This document shows, piece by piece, positions 1 to 11,160 of a stretch of 54,135 bases of DNA. The notes under the pieces were generated by a model. That model worked only from the letters and a program-made list of their open reading frames with translations, did not search any database and was not told the origin of the DNA. Position 1 is the stretch's first letter, and the number at the start of each line of letters is the position of its first letter. This DNA comes from Chlamydomonas sphaeroides (taxonomy: Eukaryota; Chlorophyta; Chlorophyceae; Chlamydomonadales; Chlamydomonadaceae): contig BDDC01000096.1 of NCBI GenBank assembly GCA_001662425.1, positions 56,264 to 110,398 of the forward strand. The letters run 5' to 3'. The translations under genes were made by a program, and so were the position numbers.

Positions 1-1792
1 CGCCGTTGCCCGACGAGCACCGCGGGCAACGTCCCTTGGCCAGTTTAGCGCCCGCGACGGCCAACATCTCCCCTCCGCCTCTCCCGCCCTCCTCTCTCAG
101 CATCCCTCGCTCCTGTCCCTGCCTTCCCTCGCTCCCTCCCTGCCATCTCTACCTCCCTTCCCTGCCTTCCCTCGCTTCCCCCTGCCTGCCACCGCACCTT
201 GCTGACGCCCATGAGCATGGGCACCATCTTGTCCAGGTCGGCGCAACGGTAGGTGGTGGTCTCCCGCTTGCCTGTGTGCTTGTTGGTGGCCGTAAGCACC
301 GCATCCAGCGTCTTGAACTGCAGCGCCGTCCTTTTCTGGGTCAGCTGCGAGGAAAGAGGGGGGACGGGACGGGGGCAACAGGACGTCATGGAGGGGGTCA
401 GGACCGTTGCGGGCGTGGACGCGCGGTGACAGCGGCCGGAACGTCAGCCGGCCCCACGCGGCGACTGTCCATCCTCCTGTGCCCACCCTCCTGTGCACGC
501 CCTCATGCGTCCGCCCACGGACCTGGAAGGAGCGCGTGACGATGATGCGGCTGGCGTTGGCTGTCATGAAGGACAGCCGGATTTGGCCCTTAACCTCGGT
601 CTCGCCAGCCACCTGAGGGGACGGGGACGAGGGCGGGGAGGGAAGGGGCATCGGCAGGGGCAGCGCTCGGCGCGCGGGCTGCGGCCGGGGCTCGGCACCA
701 GGCGCCAGGCGCGCAAGCACCCCTCTCAACGCCCCCCGCCGCCACCCCTGGTGCCAGGCCATCAGACTGCCAGGCTCTGCCAGCGGCACGGCCCTGCCTG
801 GGCCCTCGCTGCTGGCAGCGGCGGCACAGTCCCAGGCGGGCGGCAACGTGGACGGAGACTGGTCCAGGCAGCCGCCAGATAGGAGGCTCCCCATTTGGCT
901 GCTGCACGGAGCCCTGCCCCGGCCCAAGCCTGGCGAGTGCAGCAGTGCGCCCCTCCAGGGGTAGCTGGAGCCCCTTCACCACCCTCCGTGTCCGCTCCGG
1001 TCCGAGATCCGGGGCTTCTTGGCCGGCTCCGCGGCTCCGGTACGCGGGGCTGGGAGGTCTGGTAGCCATGCATTCGGCCGGCCCATGCCCAAACGGCTGT
1101 GCCAAGCAGCCGCAAGAGAGGGCGGCCGCACCTTGGGGTCGTGCACAAAGCCCTGGCCCTGGCGGGTGTTGGGCGGCAGCTCGCCGGTGGTGGCATTGCG
1201 CAGGCACTCGATGATGGTCTGGGGGCAATGGAGGGAGAAAGGGAAGGGCATGGGCTGGGCAGTGCGTCCGGGTACCGTTGCGGCGCACTGCGGCATCAAG
1301 ACGCCCTGGCCGCAGCTCTGGGGGCCAGCCAGCAGGTGGTGCCTCTGTGAGGGTCGTGTCGGTTCCGGGTGGGCTGGGTCGGAACGGGGAGAAGCGGGCG
1401 CAGGCCCCAGCGCTGATGCGGAGGGCGGGGACGCACCGTCTTGCCCGCGCCGTTGGAGCCCACGATGATGGTGAGCGGCTTGTAGAATTCGATGATGTAT
1501 TCATTGTCGGGGCTGAAGCTACGGATGCCCTTGATTAGAATCTACGCGGCGCGGGTGCGGGCGACCTCAATGCGCGATGCTGCATCGCTCGCAGGCCCTC
1601 GTATCCCAAGAAGCATTCTGCAAAGCAAGAAGCTGCCGATCGAAAGCTTATCACTGCCCAGCAGCTTTCCAAGCGACACGGCTGCTCGCCACGATGTTGC
1701 GGGGCATCCGGCGGGAACCGCAACAAGGCTCTCCTCGGTGGTGCTCCACAGCTGCAATTTGATCGCACCTTCTCCACAGTGCATCCCGCCAT
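1..1792 (-). CDS. RAD50: RAD50, N-terminal part of the DNA double-strand break repair ATPase (partial)
   Basis: RAD50 is the SMC-like ATPase of the MRE11-RAD50-NBS1 complex, which senses and processes DNA breaks in the nucleus. Five exons are visible: 1769-1792, 1437-1541, 1132-1218, 523-612 and 198-344, encoding 151 residues in unbroken phase. The start is the ATG at 1792, because its eight codons (MAGCTVEK) splice exactly onto ILIKGIRSF and reproduce the family's opening Met...Glu-Lys...RSF. Exon 2 holds the Walker A loop GSNGAGKT. Exon 3 has the family signature TIIECLRN...GFVHDPK. Exons 4-5 end at LGVSK, the usual position before the next conserved block. The rest, including coiled coils, zinc hook and Walker B, lies beyond the left edge. 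No alternative family fits the Walker A context. Exon 1 is the least certain part because it is only 24 bases long. Confidence 0.9.
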
Positions 1793-2448
1793 GTTGCTGA
1801 AGGCTTAGCGGCCTATCGGCGCGACAACCGTCAAGCGGGCTCAGAAGACGGAATGCTTGCTAGTCGGGCCCCATCTGCTTTCTTCGACGGGCACAGCGTT
1901 TGGCCGCAACACCTGGCACGCTGGCGATGCTTGGGACAAAGACGTACTTGCCGTGCGGTGCATGCTGCGTGCCACACGCGTCTCGTCTCCTTCACACCTC
2001 CCCTCCCCCGCCCGCGTCCTTCAATCTGCACTGCCGATGTGTTCCGTGTGGAACCGTCAAAGGGGCTGGACGTGGCATACCAATGCAATGCCGGCCCTGC
2101 TCTCAGCATAGTCTCACGACCAACAGGCATGGGCATCTAGCCACACAAAATCAACGAACCTGCGAAGGCTTTACAGCCTCGCCCTCGGATGCCCTGGCCG
2201 CCGGCCTCTAGCCCCGCCCCGCCTTGCATCCACCCATCCATCAACGTGCAGTACAGCAGTATCGACAGTACACCTGTAGCGACAAGGTATGTCGCTCGCC
2301 CCCCTACAGCCTCACGCAGTCCCACCCTATATGGTACACGGCGACCCCTCCTGCCTGCTGTGCCCCGACCCCAACACCTCCTGCGGCCTCCTGCCCTGAC
2401 CCTTCCCCTCGCCGCCTTCCTCTCTCGTCCTTCCTGCCCCCTCCGCCC
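1793..2448. other. Intergenic region between RAD50 and the dehydrogenase gene
   Basis: This 656-base stretch holds the presumed RAD50 promoter and 5' UTR and the 3' UTR of the dehydrogenase, both read on the minus strand. No exon-like reading frame with splice support was recognised on either strand. Confidence 0.5.
2171..2175 (-). terminator. Candidate polyadenylation signal TGTAA for the dehydrogenase gene
   Basis: TTACA on the plus strand reads TGTAA on the minus strand, about 275 bases beyond the dehydrogenase stop codon. TGTAA is the usual polyadenylation signal of chlorophycean algae; use of this copy is inferred from position only. Confidence 0.4.
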
Positions 2449-4733
2449 TCACAGCCGGCTGTGCATGCCCCCAGAGACCACCAGCGTCTCCCCCGTCACG
2501 TACGCGGCGTCGGGCGACACCAGGAACGCAATAGCCGCTGCCTGCTCCTGCGGCCGCCCCAGCCGCTTGAGCATGGTGGCCTCGGCCTGCTGCGCCGCCT
2601 GCACGCCGGGGAGCAGCCAGCACACAGTGAGGGCGCCATGCGAACGATGACAACCCAGGCCCTCGGCGACACATACCCACTGCACCCTGTTGCAAGCCCC
2701 GACACCCGCCGCTCCCCTCCTGCCACGCCCCGGCCCCCGCACCAGCTCGGGCGTCTCGACCAGCGCCGCCGAGAACTTGGTGGGCACGATGCCAGGGGCC
2801 ACACAGTTGACCCGCACGCCCTTGGGGCCCAGCTCCGCGGCCAGGCCCTTGGTCTGGGGTGAAGAGGAGAAGGAGACATGCTGGATCAAGGGGCAGGACC
2901 AGGGTTGCGGTGGGCAGCATCGGCGGCGACGCATGCCGGCAAGCGGCCGGGCAGGCGGCCAGCGAGTGCACGGCCCCTCGCGCCCCCACCCAAACGCCAA
3001 TCGCCTTCCTCACCAGGCCCAGCAGCGCCGTCTTGCTGACAGCGTACATGGCGATGGGCTCCGGGGGGCTGCCGGGGTGGAGGGCGGGGAGGAGAGGACG
3101 CCGTGCGGTGCGGCACGCATGCTGCCGGTCACACACGGTGTCAGGTGCGACCACTGGCCAGCACCTCGCCTGCTCCCGCCTAGTTCCGCCCGTCACCGCC
3201 GCTGCTGCCACCCTTTGCCCATGCTGCGCGCCCTCACTTGAAGGCCGTGACGGAGGACACCAGCACGATGGAGGTCCCCGGCCGCCGCAGCAGGTGCGGC
3301 AGCGCCTCCTGCACAAGCAGCAGCGCGGCCTGCGGGGAAGGGGAAGGGGGACGAGGGCAGGGCGAGGGCGAGGGGAAAGTGATGTGGGGAGGGGGAGGCG
3401 GGCTGGGAGGCAGGGAGGACAGGATGGTGCGAGCGGAGGCACCGAGAGAGGGTGCTAACACCGGCATGCGCGGCGGTGGCGGCCGCTGGCAGCTGCAGCC
3501 GGCTGCCGCGTCCGCCGGATGCCCTGTCCGCCGTGCAGAGGACTCCCACCATGGGCCCCAGTTGCGCTGTGACCAGCACCGTTGACTCCCCGCCCGCCCC
3601 ACCCCAACTGACTTCAAGTGCAGTCTGCGGTCTCCCTTCCCCACCCCTGTCCAAAGTGCCTCTCCCCCTGGCCGCACCTTGATGTTGATGTCCAGGATCT
3701 TGTCGATCACGTCGGGCGGCGTGTCGGCCAGTGGGCCGGCGCCCGGGTTGACGGCGGCGTTGCTGACCAGGATGTCGATGCCGCCGTAGCGCTGGACGGT
3801 GATGAGCGGGAGGGGCGCAGGCTTGTGGGCACGCCTCCCATCCCATGAACCCAAGCTGCCATCGAGCTCAAGGCGCCGCCCCCAACCCGAGATGCCAAGG
3901 AGCCGGACTCTGGTCCCCGTCACTGGGCACAGTGCCCCTCGTCCCGGCCCCCGGCGTCTGGCCTGCTCGCACCACCCCACCACCTGGGCGCTCGGCGGGA
4001 AGCTGCCGCGCAGGTGCGCCCACGGCTCATGCCCCTGGCCTCCCGGGCGCCCCCTGCTGCGCCGCCCCGCCCACGGCTCCAGCTGACGAGGCGGTCGCAG
4101 CTGCCGGGGTTGCAGTCCTGCACATGTCAGCGCTCCCTCCCGCAGCTGCCGCGGCCCACCTGCACGCACTGAGCCACCAGCTGCTTGCGCTGCTCCGCGC
4201 TGCCCACGTGGCAGGCGCAGCCCGCCACCTCCAGGCCCCGGCCGCGCAGCGAGGCCACGGTCTCGTCGACGCTCTTCTGCTTCCTGCGACGAGGAGCGGC
4301 GGGGCGGATGGAAAGTGTGATGTGTGGGCAGGGCGGGGAGGACGTCAGCAGCGGCTGTGCGAGTGCGGTGTGTTGGGGCGGGCTGGCGACCTCAAGCCCG
4401 CGTGATGGCGCAGGGGTTGAGGTGGTGCAGCAGTAGCCCCCCACCTGCTGCAGATGTACACGCTGGCGCCCTCCTGCGTGGTGGGGATGGGATGGGGAAT
4501 GGATTGCGAACGGGGGCTTGCCGCAGGGGGGCGCCTGTCAGTTTGCGCGTCAGCACCCGAGCCCCGAGCCCAGCTCGCACCTGCGCAAGCCGCTCCGCAG
4601 TGGCAAGCCCGATGCCAGCCGTCGCGGCCGTGACGAGGGCTACCTTTCCCTCAAGCCGCCTGCACTTGACGGGCAGCGCAGGCGCATCGCCTGCACCTGA
4701 AGTGCTCGCTGGAGAACTGCTGCTGCCAGTCAT
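2449..4733 (-). CDS. Peroxisomal short-chain dehydrogenase/reductase, DHRS4/IBR1-type
   Basis: This is a classical SDR of about 275 residues that should reduce or oxidise a carbonyl/alcohol group with NAD(P)H. Eight exons keep phase: 4581-4733, 4445-4473, 4160-4283, 3678-3791, 3238-3329, 3014-3068, 2743-2853 and 2449-2598. The Rossmann loop reads TAATAGIG, which matches the TASTxGIG variant of the DHRS4/IBR1 branch rather than the common TGxxxGxG. SNAAVNP replaces the usual NNAG, again as in that branch. The catalytic Ser lies in VLVSSVTAF and the YxxxK pair in YAVSK. The protein ends in Ser-Arg-Leu, a peroxisomal PTS1 tripeptide, so peroxisomal location is likely. The start at 4733 is the first ATG before a short Ser/Ala-rich leader. 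The substrate cannot be told from sequence: mammalian DHRS4 acts on retinal and dicarbonyls, plant IBR1 on indole-butyryl intermediates. Confidence 0.9.
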
Positions 4734-5021
4734 GATGATGTCGGGTTGGTGTTTGTCTGGTTGGGGGAGGAGATGGATGGAGTGGCTTGTAAAGAGAGGA
4801 CCGAAGAACATCATCCCGCGAAACGTTATGCTTGCTCATCGCAGTCAAAGACGACCGAAACACCGACATGTTTCCACGATAGCCTATCAATCCGCTCCTG
4901 CATCGTGATCCTAAATACAGTTTTTTGCTAGTCGCATGCCAACATCGCTGAACGCCCTAGCACGTGAATGCCACAACGAGCACTCTAGACGAATGTAGAC
5001 TGCAACAGCGATCGTAAAAGC
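4734..5021. promoter_or_regulatory. Short divergent promoter region between the dehydrogenase and LRR genes
   Basis: Only 288 bases separate two start codons pointing away from each other, so both 5' UTRs and core promoters must lie here. The stretch is visibly more AT-rich than its surroundings. No clear TATA box or known operator was identified. Confidence 0.5.
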
Positions 5022-7062
5022 ATGTCGCTGCAGCGGCGTGCCTCAATTGGGCCGCGGGCTGGCTCAGCTGGTGCGACGGATGCCGCTCTGGCACGAACAA
5101 ACAGCTTCTCGGGTCTCACCGAGGAAGCCATAAAGAGCGTGAGCCTGGCGGACTGCTGGAGCAGGGTTGGGGATGCGGGCATGTGTGTGAAGGCCCCTCA
5201 GGCTCCCGCACGCCAACCCCCGCGGTGTCTTCACCTCCCACTGTGGCATCCCGCCGGGCGCAGGCAGCGCAGCGATTTGATGTGGAGATCGTCTTCAAGC
5301 TCTTATATAAGCACAAAGGCAAGATAGCCAGGGACCCTGAGCCCATACGTGCCGCATGCCCAGCGCTATCCGCACGGGTCCGCTTCCCCACCCCCGCTGG
5401 ACCGGCTGGCAACCTCTGTCCCACTGCTCCCTGCAGGACTAGCGCGCCTGCAGGGTCTCGACAGATGTATCGGCCTGGTAGAACTCAACCTCACGGGCAA
5501 CATGATTGCCAAGTGAGAGCGCAGCCCAACGCTGCAGCGCTAGGCAGGGCCTGACAGGACACATCCGCGCGCGGCCTTCCAACGTTTCTGTCGCCCACGC
5601 TACTGCCCGTCGCCTGCGCCTGGCGCTCAATCCTCTCAAATTTCCATGTGCTCCACCTAACATCGCCGTGTCTGCCGTCCTCGTCGTGGGTTTGTCGCCC
5701 GCCAGGATGGAGGGCTTAGAGGCGTGCACGCAGCTAAAGCGGCTGGTGCTGACCTCCAACCGCATCGCCCGCGTGGAGGGGCTGGCGGGCCTGACCCGGC
5801 TCGAGACACTCATGCTGCAGGCGAGGCTGGGGCAGGGGTGGGCTGATGCTGCAGGCGAAGCCCAGGCGCCGCACGGCTGCGGCTCACCAAACGGGAGGGA
5901 GGGGCGAGGCGCGAGGGACCGTCGCGAACTCGCACCGCACAAGCTCTCTCCTGCTGGCACACGCGAACGCGCTCTGCACGCCCCCTCCACCCAAAACCTC
6001 AGGACAATAAGCTGGCGGGCCTGGACTGCCTGGGGCTGCCCCAGCTGGTCGAGCTGCCGGCGCTGCGGGCGCTGTACCTGCAAAACATAGACCGGTCGCA
6101 GGTGCGGCGGCAGCACGGTGCGGGGTGCTTGGGGCAAGACGATGGGGGCAATCGTGTGGGGGGCAGCGCTGCGCTGGTGTGACGTCAAGGGCGGGAACGG
6201 GGTTAAGGGCGATGAACCGGCCAGTTTGGGCAGTGGAAGCATGGGCTGGGTGCAGCGCGCAACGCTCCGTGTGCGCGGCGAGCAACGCCGCTGCATAACC
6301 CCGGCCGCCGACCGCGCAGGCCAACGCCGTGTGCCGCGTCCCCGGCTACAAGGCGGCCGTGCTGGCGGCGCTGCCGGGCCTGACTAACCTGGACGGCGAG
6401 AGGTGCGCCCCCCGAGAGGCGCGCACGCTGCGGCCCACGAGCCTCGGCAGGGCTGCAGGGCTGCAGGGCTGCTTGCCGCGGGCAGGCTGTGCCTCCCGAG
6501 CGCTGCGCCCTCCCCTTCTGCGCAGCGTATCACCTGCTCCTCACGCCCACGCTTCCCCCATCCGAGCGCTGCTCCCTCCCCTGCCGCCTCTGCGCTGCCG
6601 CCCGCCCAGGTCCCCCGCCGCCCTCAACTACGCGGAGCTGGCGGCCGAATGGGAGGCGCAGCGGTCCGCGCCGCCTGCGCCGCGGCAGGTGGAGCTGCCG
6701 GAGCTGGCACCCTGGCTGGCGGGGGTGGACACGGAGCTGCCGTCGGGGCCGGGCCCCGAGGAGGCGGAGCTGCAGCGCAAGCACGCCAAGGTGCGGGGGC
6801 GGGCGCGAGAGGTGAGGGGAGTGGAGGAGAGCAGAGTAGCGCAGGGAGGTGGGAAAGGGTTACCGACGGGCGACGGGAAGAAGTGCACCCCCGCTCGGCC
6901 TCGGCCTCGACCCGCGGCTTCCCGAGGCCAGCCGCTGCGACCTTCTCCTCGCCGTCCCCCCAGGTGGTCAAGGCGCTGGATGAGTGCGAGATGCTGACGC
7001 ACGTGCTGCGGGAGGAGGCGACCAAGTTCATGGCGCAGCAGGCCAAGGGCGCCGCGGCGTGA
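5022..7062 (+). CDS. Small leucine-rich-repeat protein (SDS22/LRRC61-like)
   Basis: The model encodes about 290 residues in eight exons: 5022-5165, 5273-5348, 5437-5512, 5706-5820, 6003-6101, 6320-6402, 6610-6790 and 6964-7062. After a Ser/Ala-rich leader comes an FDVEIVFKLL segment, then consecutive SDS22-type repeats with the pattern L.xL.LxxNxI (GLVELNLTGNMI, QLKRLVLTSNRI, LETLMLQDNKL). A cap motif follows (VCRVPGYKAAVLAALPGL, then LDGER), typical of the LRR C-cap in axonemal and centrosomal small LRR proteins. The tail is predicted helical and acidic. Such proteins are protein-binding scaffolds. The LRRC61-like reading rests on the FxxExxxxL lead-in and the PxYxxxVxxxLPxLxxLDGER cap and is inference. 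Intron 4 appears to use a GC donor (CAG followed by gcgagg). Confidence 0.75.
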
Positions 7063-8025
7063 GAGGGCGCGCCAGGCTCAGGCCGGGCAAGCAGGGGGCG
7101 GTGACGGGCGCACGCAGAGGCGCGAAGGGCTGCTTGCAGGCAGAATGCGGGCCCTGAAGTTGGGTTACGGCGCTACGCTGGGTGGCTGCCGGCTGTAGCT
7201 GCCAAGGAGGGCGTTGGAGTTGGGTGCGCAATTACGCCGTCGGTCTTGGCCACGAGGGCCCTGAGTACCGGCACCCGCAACCCGATGTGGCCAGCAGCCA
7301 AGGAGCGGGGCCGTTGCGGGGCAGGGCGCAAGTGTGCATGTCCGGGCCTTGCATCGACATGCACGCGGCTTGCGAGCCGTGCGCGCCTCTGCCTGCAGTA
7401 TGCGTCAGGCGATCAAGCGTGCAGGCCCCGGGGCGCGGCCCTCAAGAGCCCCGCCGGCGCCCGGGCCAGCGATGTGCTGCCTCTTGGCAGCGCCTTATGA
7501 CGGACCGAGCATGCGAGTCCGAGTCCCACAAACACACGAACAGCAACACAGCAACAGCGTCAAGGTATGTAAGTCTCTTAAGGCTCCTTCGCGCGACTGC
7601 CGGGCGGGCGTGTGCCGCCCGGCGCCCCCACGGCGCCTCCTGCGCGGAGGCGTCATGCCCGCCGCTCGCAGCACACACGCAAGCTCTCCGCTCGCACAGC
7701 CCACCCCCGCCCCACTCGACAGCACACAGCAGCATGTGCGCCCCTCCCCTGCTAGGCCGTCAACGCCGCCAAGAGAGCTGTTCCCTCCCGTTCGCCGCGA
7801 CTCGCGACAAGCCTCCTGCGCCTTATCTAGGCAGGCGCTCCGCACTCCTCGGCGGGCTTCGGAAGCCATGGCTGGCTGGCCCCGTGCCGAGCTCCTTCCC
7901 TCATGTGGCGGCCGCCTGCCCCCCACAGCTCCTGTCTTCGTTAGCCTCTTGCGGCTCAGCCTTGAAGGACACGCCCTCCTGCCGGTCGTACCGCTCCTGG
8001 CCCCGTGGCCGCCGCCTGCAGCCCT
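7063..8025. other. Convergent 3' intergenic region
   Basis: This stretch lies between the stop codons of the LRR gene (plus strand) and the SAM carrier gene (minus strand). It should hold both 3' UTRs. Reading frames are open by GC bias but show no splice-supported exon and no recognisable protein. Confidence 0.5.
7568..7572 (+). terminator. Candidate polyadenylation signal TGTAA for the LRR gene
   Basis: TGTAA occurs about 505 bases after the LRR stop codon in the correct orientation. Function is inferred from motif and position. Confidence 0.35.
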
Positions 8026-10658
8026 CTATTGGGGCGCGTAGTACTTCTTGGCCGCCTCCAGCACGGGGAAGAACACAAAGCCGCCCAGGCTGATCCAGAT
8101 GAGCCGCGGCTGCCAGCCCGACATGAAGGCCGCCAGGCCCTCGGTGCGCGCAATGGTCACCGTGGCGTCAAACAGGTTCTTGTAGCGCCCGCTGGCGCCC
8201 TGCGTCATCAGCCGCGTCTTGAGCACGTCCAGCGGCGTGGTGATGACACCTGCGGGTGCGAGGCGGGGGGCAAGCAGGGCGTTGGGTGGTCAGTGCGTGG
8301 CAGGTGACAAGAATCGATTATCCTCCTGCAACCCAATCTAGCTCGCCGCCGCGGTCTGGCGGGCCCTGCCAAGCGGGTCCACCTCACGCCCTCAGCGCTG
8401 CCGTCGGACCCACCGTCATTGCGCGAGGCTGGCACCCGCCCTGCCCCCGCCTCGTTCTTGACGCCGGCCCCGGGGCGCCCATTCCACGTGGCCAGCCCCG
8501 ACCCCGCCTTGACCCCCGCCCCGTCCCTCCCTTCTGCAGCTCACCCGTGAAGCCGCCCGCGAAGGCGCCGACCAGGCTGGTCTCGCCCGGGTTGAGCTCG
8601 CGCTTGACGCTCAGGCTGTACGCCTTCTTGATCTGCTCGTAAGCCACGAACTCGATGGCGTCGAACGGCAGGTCGCGCAGCATGAAGGCCCCGTAGCCGG
8701 CGTACAGCCCGCGCAGGCCCTCGCGGCCCAGGATGGTGCGCACCTGGCCGGGTGGTAACGAGGGGGAGGGGTGGCGTGCATGGTGCGGTGGGCTGCGCTG
8801 GCTCAAGCCCGAAGGGCACAATGAAAGGGATGGGGCGCCCATCCGGGGCGGGCTGGGGGAGAGAGGGGCCTGCGGCACACCGAAGTGGAACAGCCGCGGC
8901 TGTGGGAGGCTGGCGTGCGGGTCGCACCACTGCAGCCCATCCACCATCGTCGCCTTGCTTAAGGGGCTTGAGAGCCACGCCCTCGCCCCGGATCCCTGTG
9001 TTTCACGCCCAGTAGCCCTGCCCAGCCGCCCGCCCCATCAACCTGATGCGCCGTCTCACGGCCGTTGCGGCCCCCAGAGGTCGCTCTCCTAGGCCCTGGC
9101 TCCCGCGAGCCCTGCACTGCGGACCGCGCCTGCCATACCCCAACCATGCCCCACCCTGCCTACCGTAATCATGCCCACCCTGCAGGAACCGCTCGCCTTC
9201 GGCAGCAATCGTGCAACCGCGCTCTGTGGTCCGCAATGCACACGGCAATGCACCCACGTGCCCAGCACGCGCCCTGCCTCACCGCGTTGACGGCGCCCCG
9301 CAGCTCGCCCGTCTGCAGGCGCTGCTTGACCACCTCGGTGGGCACTCGGATCAGCGACGAGGCGGTGCCCGCTACCATGCCCGCCACCACGGGGCCCAGG
9401 TACTGCCGCTCCTCGGACACGGATTCCTGGGGGACGGGGTGGAGGCAGCGGCGAGGGGGCGGCGTCGGGGCAGGTTGGGACGTGCAGGGCAGGCATGAAG
9501 TCAGCAAGATGGGGCACCCGCCGCACGGCCTGGCTGCACCCCTGCCCATGCCCGCAGCACATGAGCTCCATGCGCTGCTTTCCTCCTCGCGGTAAACAGC
9601 CAGCCCTGCGCCTGGTGCTGCATGTCCGCTACCCCATCACCGTAGCCGCTGCCCTTCCCACTGCCATCCCCAGGCTGCCCCCACCTGCACGGCCTTCTTG
9701 GTGGGCTCGTAGAAGGCCATGAAGATGGCGGAGGCGGGCGCCACACCCGCCAGGTTGCCCCACACACCTACGGGGGACCGGGGCGGCTCAGGCGTCGGCG
9801 CTCTTTGGCTTTGGCTGGGGCTCTGGGTGTGCACCGCAGGTGTCTGGGCGTGTGGCGCTAGGTGCAGTCTGGAGCACCAGGTGCGGAACATCACGGAGAG
9901 ATGTTGGGAGGCTGGGCAGCGCATCGAACTTTCAGGTCCAAGATGGTGGCGTGGTGGGGATGTGGGTCAAGCAGGGGTGGGTGGCCTGCGCGAGCGGGGT
10001 TGCATGGGGCGCTGGCGCCGGCGGCGTGGCGCGCGCGCACCCGCGTACAGGCCCTTGCCGCCGCCCGACTGCATCAGCGCCTTGAAGCCGCCGCCGCCAA
10101 TCATGGCTTGCAGGCGGGTCTTGATGGTGTCGATGGGGTACAGCGCTGCGGCAGCGGGCGCCAAGGCAGGGGTGGCGCGAGGGCAGGGCGCAGGCGACTG
10201 TCAGGCCCTCGGACCCGGGCCTGCCAGGCGACTGTGCTAGATGTGCGGGGGAACCCATTGCGACCAGCTACCCTCGACTCACCGAGCTCCACCGCGCAGC
10301 CCGCGGTGGCTCCTGCAGCCAGGTTGCTGGCCGCGATGCGCCACATGGGAGCGTTGGACGGCACCGAGCGCGGCGCCTCCGCTGCCGACGCCAGCATGAA
10401 AAGCGGCACCTTTCCGGGAGCCGAAGCCGTGGGATCTGCTGCTGCACTCGCGTGCGTGCCGGCCATCGCAACGCTTGCGAACGGTGCCGGCGCCGCGCGT
10501 CGGCGCCTGAGCTTCGGGCCATGCGAGCTGCTTGCGGTACTGGAAGTGTCACATAGCAGCCCGCGCGCCGCAACGGGTTGTGCCGTGCGCAGCAGGGTCT
10601 TGTGGCGAGGGCGCTTGTCGAGCGCGAACGCAAGCGTTGCGTCCTGATCGGGCTGCAT
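8026..10658 (-). CDS. SAMC: S-adenosylmethionine carrier, mitochondrial carrier family (organellar inner membrane)
   Basis: The product should exchange cytosolic S-adenosylmethionine for S-adenosylhomocysteine across the mitochondrial and/or plastid inner membrane. Six exons give 376 residues: 10283-10658, 10041-10145, 9685-9767, 9283-9426, 8545-8743 and 8026-8249. The three mitochondrial-carrier repeats show signatures PIDTIKTRLQ, PTEVVKQRLQ and PLDVLKTRLM. The blocks GNLAGVAPASAIF, SLIRVPTEVV, LRGLYAGYGAFMLRDLPFDA and GAFAGGFTG follow plant SAMC1 closely. About 100 extra residues precede the first membrane segment and include an Arg-rich run, consistent with an organellar targeting sequence. 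The ATG at 10658 was chosen because the upstream frame has no other in-frame ATG. The gene is divergent from the first ankyrin gene. Confidence 0.9.
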
Positions 10659-11160
10659 CGTGCACGGCTTCTCAAAGTACGCGGTCGCGACTGTGCTGGA
10701 AGCGACACTGGTTTCGTCGCCGCTCGATCTTTCACGCTGGCTGCAGAACGTGCCAAACCTCAAGCCTTCTACCCGACCCCCGACCCCCAACGAGGGTACG
10801 GACAGCCTAAAACATTGGAGGCTCTACCCTGGCCTACATGACTGTACACTTTCGCAGAAGCTGGCGCTGGCACTGGCGGATGAAGGCAGGATGGCGGCGG
10901 CGCCCGCAGAGCATCGGCGCGGGTCAAGGTCAGCACTAGGGGGGGGGGGTTGCTGGCGGGTGGTGCAATCCATGACGCGTGTGGTTTCAAATGCATTCAT
11001 TTGTAGACGGTCTTGCTCGGGCCGCTAAACATAAAGTACTGTGTATAAGGGCGCCGCCTCACAGGCCATTGCTGCTTCGCTGAGTGTGCACCTGTCGCGA
11101 CCTGTGTGCGCTCGTCGCAACCCCAGCGACAACTCTCACGCGCAATACCCTTTGCTTATT
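10659..11160. promoter_or_regulatory. Divergent promoter region between the SAM carrier and ankyrin gene A
   Basis: About 500 bases lie between two start codons that point away from each other. The stretch contains a poly-G run near 10,939-10,948 and no recognisable coding exon. The exact left limit depends on the carrier start chosen. Confidence 0.4.

Noticed and set aside
1542..1784. RAD50 first exon read directly upstream, giving an ASRIE-like lead-in
   Set aside because: It would need a 24-base intron. The ATG at 1792 with AAG, then gtgcga, gives a normal 227-base intron and the expected N-terminus.
2224..3458. Plus-strand frames across the dehydrogenase gene
   Set aside because: Antisense to exons and introns of a confidently modelled gene.
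7182..8093. 303-codon plus-strand frame between the LRR gene and the SAM carrier
   Set aside because: It overlaps the carrier's last exon on the other strand, has no ATG-supported homology and is typical GC-driven noise.
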